Shown here piece by piece: positions 19,201 through 28,500 of a DNA stretch of 64,000 nt. Where the stretch lies: contig JBNLCC010000086.1 of assembly GCA_050303615.1 (NCBI GenBank), positions 1 through 64,000 on the forward strand, in the 5' to 3' direction. Every line of letters starts with the position of its first letter. Position 1 is the stretch's first letter. The translations under genes were made by a program, and so were the position numbers. The notes beneath the pieces are model-generated. The model did not search any database, had not been told where the DNA came from, and saw only the letters and a program-made list of their open reading frames with translations. The stretch is from CAZDXJ01 sp050303615. GTDB taxonomy: Bacteria; Pseudomonadota; Gammaproteobacteria; Methylococcales; Methylomonadaceae.

Positions 19201-19376
19201 GGGCAGAAGCGGTAAGGCAGTGGCTTATAAAAAAAGAAGGTATAGCATCGGCAATTCTGATTAGTAAAGGTTTTGGCGAGCAAAATCCGCTGGCTCCCAA
19301 TGCCTGGCCTGACGGTTCGGACAATCCCGAGGGTAGAGCTAAGAACCGGAGGGTCGAAATTGTACTGGAGCAGTGA
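16215..19376 (+). CDS. UPF0182 family membrane protein fused to a C-terminal OmpA domain
   Basis: The product is 1053 residues. Residues 1-310 hold about seven TM helices with the UPF0182 hallmark DFWWFGSLGFETYFWLRLLYKY. A large extracytoplasmic region follows (about 310-870, including YTHGYGAVMSPA and YYGLEDYPYAIV, typical of UPF0182). A Pro/Lys-rich linker (about 875-935) leads to an OmpA peptidoglycan-binding domain (about 940-1053: INGYTDSKGSKTYNQRLSVDRAEAV, GFGEQNP, RAKNRRVEIVL). UPF0182 proteins have no settled function. The OmpA tail would tie an inner-membrane protein to the cell wall. Monocistronic by spacing. Confidence 0.88.
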   Translation: MQPIKRKLYLIAGAVVVLAVVYIAFFFIFLDLVVDFWWFGSLGFETYFWLRLLYKYLILGGFTLLFFLIFFFHFWIASKFLGINRPTRSEGTEDDAKKSLRLIEKFQTGALEVYIPLSLIMSIIIALPFYQHWEQALLYIFAPRTGIDDPVFGHDVGFYMFSYPIYQLIQKQLLGISVCLFFAVAFLYWIEHRLFDKQQTQYPRGVKIHLGVLAAFVCLFVVWGFLLDRFSLLYYENHEPVFYGPGFVEIRYQLPLIWLSIAAFLLLAYFFAQLFYSHGRKGHRGIIVFSIAVMVIFALREVAVIPDLINTFIVQPNPVKTEKPFMRYNITATLHAYALDKVKTVEFVPTLAPLDDLLNWEGKKYLDNVPLWDRELLKDVYFQLQGLRPYYNFPSVDEDRYLMNNVLKQVNLSARELNIEKLPQEAQNWENKHLRYTHGYGAVMSPAAQPGGQPFQWFLRGLDLYSPVGIKIKKPDIYYGLEDYPYAIVPNKLEVVGIAGSQAATGSYSGKGGIPVRSLFRKMLLAFYFRDEKIFFSVNITDVSRLRFRRNITDRIDILTPYLTLDSDPYLVAVDDSFYWIQDAYTISNWYPVSKRSVAWLRKNAKENDESFNYIRNSVKIVINAYDGTTHFYIADPDDPIIQAYDRAYPGFFKRLEELPPGLDKHLRYPRDIYYYQMDIYKRYHQVKPELFYEQAETWEFPELEGEELKPYYLTTELQGCAGIDRFIQLSLLTPIARDNLSAFAAAGIRDPETCGSKYSPSVTLYKIRKDIQLDGPVQIGALIDQDPVISEQLTLWDQHGSTVVRGRMILLPVGRTVLYLQPLYLISTDTKIPELARVIVATGSEVMMQKSAGKAFKELEIALGADPALVYPEKTKQKPKSKPEPKPEKPSKPAQPPRAVALPEPVQEAPVETSPYAEPPAELKQPEIKEPILKFTLAGDISFSFGKSKINSAAAKKLAEIAAEIRRRQDVTVKINGYTDSKGSKTYNQRLSVDRAEAVRQWLIKKEGIASAILISKGFGEQNPLAPNAWPDGSDNPEGRAKNRRVEIVLEQ

Positions 19377-19483
19377 AGTTGATCGACTTATTTGGCGATG
19401 TTGCCGATAGTTGCATGAAATGATGCTTGGTTTGATCTGAACGGTTCCTACGTTACTGTGATATCACTTTTATTAATACCGGA

Positions 19484-19858
19484 TTATCTATCCGTTAATG
19501 CCGCGCCTTCTTTGTGTTTTGTTGTATTGAATACAAAGGACGCGACGGTACCCTGCTTATCAAAACGGATAACCAGGTCTTCGGTACTGCCTTGGCCGAA
19601 TAAGTTGTAGTGGTAGTTGCCGTAAGTCCAGGTGCGTTCCCCGTTTTCTATGCCGATTCGCCACGGCGAACCGAAAATCGAGCGAATTTGATTTTGTGTC
19701 GTTTCACCTATTTTAATGATCGACACCTGACTAGCCGGAAATTCACGTCCCATGGAAACGCATCCTGCCGACAACAGCAATGTGATTGCCAATACAAGCC
19801 GAGCCGTTAAGCGAAATAAACAACTTATCGGAGTTGAATCCAACGTTATGGTTTTCAT
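19484..19858 (-). CDS. SmpA/OmlA (BamE-like) lipoprotein
   Basis: The product is 124 residues. A lipoprotein signal with lipobox LSAGC precedes a BamE/SmpA-type domain: IKIGETTQNQIRSIFGSPW, RTWTYGNYHYN and a closing VIRFDKQGTVASFVF beta segment. BamE helps the outer-membrane assembly machine. This paralogue-like version has an unusual N-terminal extension before the hydrophobic core, and genuine bamE may lie elsewhere. A start at a later codon is possible. Confidence 0.75.
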   Translation of the reverse strand: MKTITLDSTPISCLFRLTARLVLAITLLLSAGCVSMGREFPASQVSIIKIGETTQNQIRSIFGSPWRIGIENGERTWTYGNYHYNLFGQGSTEDLVIRFDKQGTVASFVFNTTKHKEGAALTDR

Positions 19859-19939
19859 GTTATCTGCCCGTTTTGTTTAAAATAATAGTTTAAACTTAAT
19901 TATCGCTAATCAATTTTATAAAATTATCTTAATCCATTC

Positions 19940-20854
19940 ATGAATAATAATGCTATATCCGGCATACAAAAATATCTGCTAAATTTGCAGGACCGGATCT
20001 GTAACTCTCTGGAAAGCGAAGAGCCGAGTGCACGTTTTTTTGAGGATAATTGGGAGCGGCCGGAAGGCGGTGGTGGCCGGACCCGCGTTATAACGCAAGG
20101 CGAGGTTTTCGAACAAGGTGGCGTGAATTTTTCCCATATTTACGGCATTAATCTTCCGCCTTCCGCGACTGCAAAAAGACCGGATCTGGCAAATCGGTCA
20201 TTTCAGGCGATGGGGGTTTCTTTGGTAATGCATCCCCTCAATCCGTACGTGCCGACATCACATGCCAATGTGCGGTTTTTCCTTGCGGAAAAGTCGGGTG
20301 AGCCGCCGGTCTGGTGGTTTGGCGGCGGTTTCGATCTGACGCCTTTTTATCCTTTTAGGGAAGATGTCATACACTGGCATCAAACCGCGTTGGAGGCTTG
20401 CCGGCCGTTCGGAGACAACGTTTATCCAAACTATAAACGGTGGTGCGATGAATACTTTTTTCTCAAACATCGTAATGAAACAAGGGGTGTCGGCGGGCTA
20501 TTTTTTGATGACCTGAACGAATGGGGTTTTGAACGGAGTCTTGCCTTTATGCAAAGTATCGGCAACCACTATATCGATGCCTATCTGCCGATTCTACAAA
20601 AACGCAAAAACACCCCTTACGGAGAACGGGAACGCAAATTTCAGCTGTATAGAAGAGGGCGTTATGTCGAGTTTAACCTGGTTTATGATCGGGGCACTTT
20701 ATTCGGCCTGCAGTCAGGCGGAAGAACTGAATCAATCTTAATGTCAATGCCGCCTGTTGCGCATTGGAAATATAACTGGCAGCCTAAAGCCGGTAGTCCG
20801 GAGGCCGTCCTTTACGAGGATTATTTAAAACCGGTTGACTGGTTGAGTTTGTAA
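19940..20854 (+). CDS. hemF: Oxygen-dependent coproporphyrinogen III oxidase
   Basis: The product is 304 residues, full length for HemF, which oxidatively decarboxylates coproporphyrinogen III to protoporphyrinogen IX using O2. Conserved stretches include RFFEDNWERPEGGGGRTRVI, NVRFFLAEK, WWFGGGFDLTPFYPF, RGVGGLFFDDLN and the C-terminal FNLVYDRGTLFGLQSGGRTESILMS. It fits an aerobic methanotroph with a heavy haem demand. It is preceded by an AT-rich region and divergent from the BamE-like gene. Confidence 0.96.
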   Translation: MNNNAISGIQKYLLNLQDRICNSLESEEPSARFFEDNWERPEGGGGRTRVITQGEVFEQGGVNFSHIYGINLPPSATAKRPDLANRSFQAMGVSLVMHPLNPYVPTSHANVRFFLAEKSGEPPVWWFGGGFDLTPFYPFREDVIHWHQTALEACRPFGDNVYPNYKRWCDEYFFLKHRNETRGVGGLFFDDLNEWGFERSLAFMQSIGNHYIDAYLPILQKRKNTPYGERERKFQLYRRGRYVEFNLVYDRGTLFGLQSGGRTESILMSMPPVAHWKYNWQPKAGSPEAVLYEDYLKPVDWLSL

Positions 20855-20918
20855 AGGTATAGAGTATAGCAAAGCAATCGGAGATGAGAAACAACGACGA
20901 CATTAGTCACAAAAGGCT

Positions 20919-21671
20919 CTATTCAAGTTTTGTTATTCTTGTTGTTATTTCCTGCCATAACGCTGCAAATGCCTTGGAAGATCGGCTGCTTTTGGCAAAG
21001 CCTCCCAACGGCATGCGTTCAATTCCCATTCTTTCGACGTCACTGGCGTAAGGGATAGTGGTTGTTAACATGTCTGGGTGCTGTTCAGGCATGGCAGCGA
21101 TGATTTGTTTATGCAGTTTTTTGCGCTGGTCGGTCATCGAGAAAAAGGGCAGTAACTGCAACCGTTTAATTTTGTGGTCTGTGATGAATTTTTTTAGTTG
21201 AGCCAGCGATCTGAGTGATAACGTCGACGGGATGATGGGGGATAATATCACGTCAGCCGCCTCAAATACCGCTTCCGACAGCAGGGAAATGTTTGGCGGA
21301 CAATCCAGAAAAACAAATTCATAATCATCGGCCAAGGGCTTTAGCAGTTTTTGTAGCCGTTGGGTTGGATTTTTTCTTGCGTCCAGCTCGAGATCCAGGT
21401 TTCTGAAAGAAAAATCGGCAGGCAGCAGATCCAGGTTGTCAAAGTCCGTTGCCTTGATCAAACCGTCCAGCTCACGTTGACCGGCGATTAATTTTTTACC
21501 GCCGCCTTTGATTTTGGCCTTGATGCGAAAATAGTAGCTGCTGGCCCCTTGCGGGTCCAGGTCCCAAAGCAGTGTCGGATAGCCGCTGGAGGCAGCTAGA
21601 TAAGCGAGGTTTACCGCCGCGGTTGTCTTGCCTACACCGCCTTTAATATTGTATGCAGCAATAATTTTCAA
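20919..21671 (-). CDS. ParA/MinD-family ATPase
   Basis: The predicted product is 250 residues. The deviant Walker A motif is NIKGGVGKTTAAVNLA near the N-terminus; the switch I region is LLWDLDPQGASSYY; the Walker B region is YEFVFLDCPP. I chose the TTG at 21671 because GGAAGGAGGA lies just before it. Longer starts would run into the upstream CHAD gene. No ParB is adjacent, so this is an orphan ParA, likely positioning a cellular cargo. Its tight link (22 bases) to the CHAD gene suggests it positions polyphosphate granules or CHAD complexes (inference). Confidence 0.85.
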   Translation of the reverse strand: MKIIAAYNIKGGVGKTTAAVNLAYLAASSGYPTLLWDLDPQGASSYYFRIKAKIKGGGKKLIAGQRELDGLIKATDFDNLDLLPADFSFRNLDLELDARKNPTQRLQKLLKPLADDYEFVFLDCPPNISLLSEAVFEAADVILSPIIPSTLSLRSLAQLKKFITDHKIKRLQLLPFFSMTDQRKKLHKQIIAAMPEQHPDMLTTTIPYASDVERMGIERMPLGGFAKSSRSSKAFAALWQEITTRITKLE

Positions 21672-21693
21672 GATAATCCTCCTTCCGCCGGTA

Positions 21694-23223
21694 TTATTTT
21701 CCTGCAAACAAAGATCTAAAGGCGTCCTGGTTTTCGGCTTTTTTAAAGTCGGTAAAACAAGCGGTAAAGTTACTGCGGGCATCAAGCCGGTGCTGTTGCA
21801 GATTCTGAACCAAAACGCCCATTGCCAGGAAAGTTTTAACGGAAATTTTTTCGCTCATCATTTCATCGCCAAATTGTTTGATTGCTTTCTCCTGAACTTC
21901 ATAATCCTGGAAAGCACCTAACAGCTCTTGGAGGTTTTTTAGGGCTTTGATTAATGATTTGATTCGTTTTTCAGGGTAAAGGCTTTGAAAAAACTCCATC
22001 AGATAGCGCAGTTTTTTGCAGTTTTTCCGTAAATCATGCAATGCCGTAGCAGGTGAATTGTCGTCTATCGCATTACCTTGCTTTAAGATACGTTTGTAAA
22101 TTCGCCAGATTCTATGATCCGCAAACTGTTTGACGGGTATTGCGGCATTGGATTCTTCCGGTTGATTGTCAACCGGCGTATTCAAATATTGATCCCACTC
22201 GTTAAGGGTCTTTAAATATTTGGCGGATTTGAGTTCTTTCACTAATTCGCTATGGGCGCTTTGCTGCTTGCCGATTAAAAACTTACGCAACGGATTTAAG
22301 TCCTCCCGCATATCTTCCGGCAGAGTGTTTTTATAATGTTCAAAATCCAATAAATAAACGTCCATATCCCGAGCAGGGCTTGTTATCTGTCCGAGCCAAG
22401 CAAAAAAGTCGCTGAAGTTTGCGGTGATTTCGGGCGGTAAAATACCTTTCAATTGGCTCAAACCCGATCGGGTTCTTCTGACCGCAACTCTGAAATCATG
22501 GAGAAATTCGCTGTCGATATTATCAATGGTGCCCGGCTCGTTGAGTCTCATCGCGTTGAGCAGTTGGCTGTATATATATTTACACGCAATATCGGACCGC
22601 ATATCCGGAGCCAGAGTGATATGCTGCTTGGAGGAATAAACATTGGGTGTTATTGAATGGGTTTGCAAGGCATCGATAAGGATGCTGGGATTGGCGGGTT
22701 TTAGTTGCAATTTGTTTTCTAGAATGTGCACTATATTTGCTAATGCTTTGTTATATCCTTTTAACGGCTTAAGAGTGATCCGGTTTTGTAAGTCGGCATA
22801 TTCTTCAATAACTAATCGAAGTACGGTTTTTTCCTCTTTGTTGACAATATTCAGTAGATGATTTTGCGATTCCAGCGTTACTATCGGGATTAATGCGCGC
22901 ATTTCCAAAATAGACGATAATTTGTCACGCACCTGGCCCGCATCCACCTCCCAGCCAAAAGCCGGTATTTTATTCAGTTCGATATCGGCAAACACCAGCC
23001 CGGTTTTTAAGTTTGATAATGACAAAGTAGCCGGTTGAGCGGTCAGTTCAATTTCGCAGGTAATGTTGTTCGAATAAAGGCGCCAATCAAAACTGTCATA
23101 AAAAGTTATTTTACGGCTATGGGGAGACGTTACCTGCAGATTTATTAGATTCTTGAGTGCGGTAATAAACTGTTTTACTGAATCAGCAGGGGATAGCTCA
23201 AATTGTAAGGGAAGGACGCTCAT
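21694..23223 (-). CDS. CYTH-like/CHAD domain protein
   Basis: The product is 509 residues. The N-terminal 200 residues resemble a CYTH-type triphosphate-tunnel fold (short ExE-like pattern CEIELTAQ), less sure. The C-terminal 270 residues are a CHAD domain: FLHDFRVAVRRTRSGLSQLKG, ARDMDVYLLDFEHYK, and ALHDLRKNCKKLRYLMEFFQSLYP with the conserved His/Arg/Lys pattern. CHAD domains bind inorganic polyphosphate and localise to granules. Transcribed toward parA with 22 bases between them. Confidence 0.85.
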   Translation of the reverse strand: MSVLPLQFELSPADSVKQFITALKNLINLQVTSPHSRKITFYDSFDWRLYSNNITCEIELTAQPATLSLSNLKTGLVFADIELNKIPAFGWEVDAGQVRDKLSSILEMRALIPIVTLESQNHLLNIVNKEEKTVLRLVIEEYADLQNRITLKPLKGYNKALANIVHILENKLQLKPANPSILIDALQTHSITPNVYSSKQHITLAPDMRSDIACKYIYSQLLNAMRLNEPGTIDNIDSEFLHDFRVAVRRTRSGLSQLKGILPPEITANFSDFFAWLGQITSPARDMDVYLLDFEHYKNTLPEDMREDLNPLRKFLIGKQQSAHSELVKELKSAKYLKTLNEWDQYLNTPVDNQPEESNAAIPVKQFADHRIWRIYKRILKQGNAIDDNSPATALHDLRKNCKKLRYLMEFFQSLYPEKRIKSLIKALKNLQELLGAFQDYEVQEKAIKQFGDEMMSEKISVKTFLAMGVLVQNLQQHRLDARSNFTACFTDFKKAENQDAFRSLFAGK

Positions 23224-23533
23224 ATTTTTATTTTAACCCGGCAACCGGTCAAAAAATCAGTCATGCAATGACAAGAACCGCAACACAATTGTACACCGTT
23301 CTCAGGTAAGACACATAATGGCGGAGTAGCGCCATTGAAATCCCCCAATGATTAAATAGAATTTTGCATAAACATTAGATTATAGTACATGGTATCTAAT
23401 GACAGCTTCATGACAGGATTAGGAAACGGGTATTCTTCAGTAATTCTATTTTGTCGATGTATTTCCCTGTGTGTTATTGGGGTGCCGCTTAGGAGCATAG
23501 CGCATTAATGCCGCTAGGGATTCAGACGCTGCG
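23224..23533. other. Intergenic, no gene seen
   Basis: About 310 AT-rich bases lie between the CHAD gene start and the SixA-Nudix gene stop. They hold a 7-bp hairpin (23317-23323 with 23330-23336, AATGGCG/CGCCATT) without a U-run. The CHAD promoter should lie in the left part. Confidence 0.4.
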
Positions 23534-24505
23534 TCAACCAGGATCGATTTTGTTAAAAAATTGCCTGATCATTTTCTTTAATTCCCGTCGTTTAATATTT
23601 TTTGCCGCAGTGTCGGGCGGCATCCAGGTTATTTCCCGGCGGTTTTTATGCCATTCGGTATCTGACAGTACCCGTGTTACCCGCATCGGATAAACTTGTA
23701 CTCGGCATGTCCCTCCCCATTTGGTGTATTCATAGGCGCCGATCTGTTGAGCCTCTATGACACCTTCAATGCCTGCTTCCTCAAGCGCCTCTTGAACCGC
23801 CGACTGCTGGGGGGAAAGCCCCGGCTCGATGATTCCTTTGGGGACGGCCCAGTGCTTAGCTTTGCGGGAGCGAATCAGCAATATTTGCGGCTGCAAATTG
23901 ACCAGCCGGTAAGGAATAACGGAAGCTTGCCGGTAATAGTAAGCCGGCCGGTCGCGAAGCTCGGTTGACTCGGTTAGAGGAAAAGGGAATTGCCTCGGCA
24001 GCGTGGTCGGACGAATGAGATCGACCAGTTTTGCCGTACATGGTTGCAGCGACGACCAGTCATCGGGCATTTGCAATCTGGCCAGTGTAGCAGTGGTCAT
24101 TAATTTACCGTTTGCGGTAACTGGAACGGGACTATCGGCAAGATAAACGAGTAGTTCGTCCAAGCCGGGGTTATGGCCGACCATCAATACCCGTTTTGCT
24201 AAAACCGGACAGCTTTGCAAAACGGCCAGTAATTCCTCCGGGCCGGCCTCATAGATACGCGTGTCGGAAACGATAAGCCGTACCGCGAGGCCCATCGCCT
24301 TAGTGGCGTTTTGTGCGGTTGCCATTGCCCGTTTTGCCGGAGAAGTGATGATTAAATCGGGAATCATGTTTTGTTTTGCCAGCCAGGTGCCGATACGCTG
24401 TGCATTGAGTTTACCCCGGTCTCTTAACGGTCTCTGCAGGTCATTGACGTTTACAGACCAATCCGATTTGCCGTGACGGAGCAATAGCAGTTCTCTATTC
24501 ATCAT
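23534..24505 (-). CDS. Fused SixA-type histidine phosphatase and Nudix hydrolase
   Basis: The predicted product is 323 residues. The N-terminal half is a histidine phosphatase (LLLLRHGKSDW with the catalytic His; SPAKRAMATAQNA; LMVGHNPGLDELL). The C-terminal half is a Nudix domain: HWAVPKGIIEPGLSPQQSAVQEALEEAGIEG, which keeps the catalytic EALEEAG but has Gln in place of the usual Arg of RE and Leu for the first Glu. Mycobacterial MutT1 joins these domains in the opposite order. Likely substrates are diphosphoinositol, diadenosine polyphosphate or related phosphoanhydrides. I set the start at the ATG at 24505 (alternative at 24502); an upstream ATG at 24553 adds 16 residues. Confidence 0.82.
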   Translation of the reverse strand: MMNRELLLLRHGKSDWSVNVNDLQRPLRDRGKLNAQRIGTWLAKQNMIPDLIITSPAKRAMATAQNATKAMGLAVRLIVSDTRIYEAGPEELLAVLQSCPVLAKRVLMVGHNPGLDELLVYLADSPVPVTANGKLMTTATLARLQMPDDWSSLQPCTAKLVDLIRPTTLPRQFPFPLTESTELRDRPAYYYRQASVIPYRLVNLQPQILLIRSRKAKHWAVPKGIIEPGLSPQQSAVQEALEEAGIEGVIEAQQIGAYEYTKWGGTCRVQVYPMRVTRVLSDTEWHKNRREITWMPPDTAAKNIKRRELKKMIRQFFNKIDPG

Positions 24506-24733
24506 TGCAAGAAATTTTCCGTTGATTTCAAAGATATTAACACCGGATAACATTCGTAGATAGCTTTTATAACTCAGCTGTCCTGCTTTATCTAGGAATA
24601 CGTCGTTGGTTTACTGACATCTGGTAATAGATAAAATTTATGAAACCATGCGGATAATGCTAGACTAAATCAATTTCCAATAAGAAATTTCGAATGTTGC
24701 GCTGCTAGACGCCCTTTAAAAATACAAAGAAAT

Positions 24734-25213
24734 ATGCCTGAAATAATCAATGCGGATTTATCGAATTCCAGCCATAGTGAAATACTGATTAATTTACTGG
24801 ATATTTATGCGCAAGACCCGATGGGGGGCGGTAAAGGGCTTTCCGAATACGTGAAAACCAATCTGGTATCGTCGTTACGGGAAAAAGCCGGTATCCATGT
24901 GATTTTTGCGTTCAGCAACGGCGAAGCCGCCGGTTTGCTTATTGCGATGGAAGGATTCTCGACTTTCGCCTGCCAACCGTTGCTGAATATTCATGATGTG
25001 GTGGTGGTCCCCGAGTATCGAGGCCAGGGTATTGCTGCATTGATGCTGCAGGCGGCGGAAAAAATCGCACTGCAAATTGGCTGCTGTAAATTGACACTGG
25101 AAGTCTTGGAGGGCAATGCGGTGGCAAAGTCGGTTTATGCAAGATTCGGATTCGGCGGCTATCAGCTGGACCCAAAAATGGGCAACGCGTTGTTTTTGGA
25201 GAAAAAAATATAA
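24734..25213 (+). CDS. GNAT-family N-acetyltransferase
   Basis: The product is 159 residues. The acetyl-CoA binding motif A is visible as VVVPEYRGQGIAALMLQAAEKIA (R/Q-x-x-G-x-G/A), followed by CCKLTLEVLEGNAVAKSVYARFGF, which is motif B of the GNAT fold. The substrate is unknown. It stands alone, divergent from the SixA-Nudix gene. Confidence 0.85.
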   Translation: MPEIINADLSNSSHSEILINLLDIYAQDPMGGGKGLSEYVKTNLVSSLREKAGIHVIFAFSNGEAAGLLIAMEGFSTFACQPLLNIHDVVVVPEYRGQGIAALMLQAAEKIALQIGCCKLTLEVLEGNAVAKSVYARFGFGGYQLDPKMGNALFLEKKI

Positions 25214-25564
25214 TCAGTGACGCCACTTTATTTAGTTGAAATGGCGCGGGGCGGTATAAAGCATGTGGCAGTATCCGGGGCTGGCCGGCTATCAAGCAGC
25301 CTTTCCGATCAAGGGAATCAGCCTGGAAGAGAATTGTTCAATCAATGGATTCTTAGATATTTTTGGCGCATCTGGTGAGTGGTTTTCCGGTCTTCTAAAT
25401 TCGGTTTGAAGTCGGACTCCCGTATTTTAAACAGGCTTGATGAAACTGATATTTCGTGCTAGGCTTCACTTGATTCTTATTTACTGAATTCATTGCTAAA
25501 TTGCTAAAAAGTGCTGCCATTCCAGCTAAGCACCGGTAGCATTCATTTCCGTTGGGGGGGGTGA
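25214..25564. other. Intergenic, no gene seen
   Basis: About 350 bases precede the large membrane protein. No convincing reading frame or RNA structure was found. A run of eight G at about 25554-25561 sits just before the start codon at 25565, an unusual G-rich ribosome-binding context that could also be slippage-prone. Confidence 0.4.
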
Positions 25565-28500
25565 ATGATGTCCAATCAAACAAAAATCAAACGGTCCGCG
25601 CTTATTCGCTCGGGGACTCTGGTAATAGCGGTGATTGTGATATTGCCGGCGGCCTTTCTTTTTTTGTATTTCCGAAGTAATGAAATCTATCTGACGAACC
25701 ATTATTTTCGTTCGCTCAGCGATATCGAAAAGCAGATTAATGTCGGATTGCAAGGGTTGGATTATTTATTGGATTACGCCCTGGTCGATACGGAAAAAAC
25801 GGAAAACAAGACAACCTTTTGCAGTAGAGAAAATACCAAGAAATTTTGTAGGAAATATCAAGATTATCTGAAAAAATATTCATTGAACTTTAAAAACATC
25901 AAGTTTTTTAAGTCGCAACAAAGCTGTGAAAACCGGTCTGAACAGGTGGAAGATAGTGATACAACATGCTTTGTTCTTACGCAGCAGCCCGGTAATCATA
26001 AGGTTGTCGTTTATGAAAAGCTGGGCAAAATAGCCGCCCGGGTTCCTTTGCAAGATCTGATTGATCCCGCGCCGGCATTGGAATTTTTCGATCAAGTGTT
26101 GCTGCTCGATAAAACCGGCAATCTGATTTACCGCTCCGGCAACGATGATATAAAACAATCGAATAATTATTCAGCCTATGATGATTTTGCACGTTTCGAA
26201 AATTTGATTCAGCATCTTGATACCGATGTGGTGCGGGAGTTCAATAAGGATAGCGGCACTGTTGAAACCATCCGGATCAAATCCCCGTCATCTTATTCCA
26301 GTGTGCGTGAAGCAACGATTGGCAATGTCTCTTATCTTCTATTCATACAGCCTTTCCAGGCCGCCCGTGCGCAACGGGGCGTCGGAACTGTCGATAAGCA
26401 GCGGGAAAATTCCTCTGCAGGGACGAAGCAGGACAATCATGTTTCCGGTGGGCCGTCTTCCGGTCAAAGTTCGGAAACAAAGCTCGGTTACATTGTCGGT
26501 ATTGTTCCCCGAAACAAATATTTTTTCAGAATCATTAAGCTGCCGCTAAGTCAGATTACCTTGTTGGTATTCGGCATGCTAATTCTGATGTTGTTGATTC
26601 CTCATCTCAAATTATTTTTTAGCGGGCCGGGATTTATGCCGGGCAGAGCTTTTGTATGGTGGCTGTTGGCGTCTTTCCCGCTGTTTACTATGGTCACGTT
26701 AACCGGCGCATTTTCAGCCTGGGATTGGCTTAAATTGCGAAAGAGTTACGATACTATCGCTAGTGTTATTGCTACTGAGATTTCCAAGAATTTTGAGAGT
26801 GAATACCAAACAATTTTTGGAAATTTTTCACAAATTATTTACCCTTTTACTAATTCCGAACAACAAATAGAAAATTGGGCACTTCATTTTAGCAAGGGAG
26901 ATTCTGTAGTTTACCCGTTAGGACCTTGTATTAAAGGTGATCCATATTTGCAAACTCAAAAATGCAAAATAGCGACGTCAACAAACGGTTTATATCCGCT
27001 TTATGAATTGGCTTTTGTATTGGATAGCGAAGGGAAAGGAAAAAGTCCTTGTGAAAGTGATTCGAAAAATGGTAATGATCCGGCGTGTGATAAATTATTT
27101 TCTGATGGCAGGCGGCTGCTAATTAATGACCAAGTTACCTATCGAGATTTTCCTACGATTAATATCGATGTTCATCGGCGGGAGTATTTTAAGGAAGCCA
27201 GGTATAACCCGCATGCGTTACCTACTTGGCAGACAGCAAATGGACAACTTAAATTCTTCAGCCAGCGAATTCAGACCTATGATCATGGAATTAAACTGAC
27301 AGCTTTTTCTTTTCCTTTGAAAAAGAATGAAGAGGAATGTCAAGAAAATGAAGCATGTGTACTTGCACTGGTCAAGTTAATGCATACGTTTTTTAAGCCG
27401 GTTTTGCCTATTGGTTTCGGGTTCGCAGTTGTAGAGAACCGTTCCGGCGATGTTTTATATCATTCTAACGATCAACGAAGCCTGCTGGAAAACTTTTATG
27501 TAGAAACCGATGAAAATCGTCGGTTAATAGCGGCTATAAATTCCCACCATGAACAACTTCTGGGAGGCAAATATAATGGATTAAGCCATCAGTTCTACGT
27601 CAAACAATTACCGTACGTTCCCTGGTCAATTATCGTATTTTACGATAAGACCCTTCCCGACTTGGTAATCTTCAAAGCCGCTGTAGTATCACTTTCCTTG
27701 ATATGGCTGCTCGCCATACTCGCTAATAGTTTGGTCTTTTTAGGGTTTTCGCATTTCAGAAAAGAGGTGGAAAAATGGTTTCCCAATGGCTGTACTACAA
27801 AAAAGATGTTTCACTTTTCCAAAGGGAAAATAAGCCGGCTGAATGAAGATAAATTCCCTTGGTATTATGTCTTGTGGTGTGAAGTGTTTCTCGTTTTAGT
27901 GTCGGTGACTCTTGTCTGGATTATCTATTCCCAGGTTTTTGGTCGTCAAATAGAAAAACTGACTAAACTCAATCTGATTCATATTACTGATAAAGTAACG
28001 GAACGGGAAAGGCATTTGCAATTTGAGTTTGACCGGCTGAATATTCCGGTTTCAGGGAATTCAAGCGAAGCATTTAAGCACATAGTCCTGGGAAATAAAA
28101 TGCCGCTTGTCGATTTTGCTGCATATGCGAATGTTGGGGATCATCAGGATGATGCCTGGATGGTCCGGTATTCTTTGCCATTTTCTGAGAAATGCAAAGC
28201 AAAAGAAGCGTTATCTAAACATTATGATTACCGGTCGGGAATAATTCATGCAATTGAATCGTTATTGCCGGATTTCAATAATCTTGATGCGCGTCTTGAG
28301 CAAATTCATGTTAATCATAGCAGCGATGCCGGCTTTCAAAGCTTGTCGAATGATTGCTATCAGAAAACAATAGTGCGCTCAGCTTTTCCGGCGACCGTCG
28401 CACAACTACAAAACGATGACCCTGCTCTTTCTTTGCCGGGAAATCCGATTATCCCGACATCCACGGATTCGCCAGCGGATCAATTTAAGTCTATGGATTC

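Noticed and set aside
20919..21785. Longer ParA start at 21785
   Set aside because: It would add 38 residues that overlap the CHAD coding end, while a strong ribosome site lies directly before the TTG at 21671.
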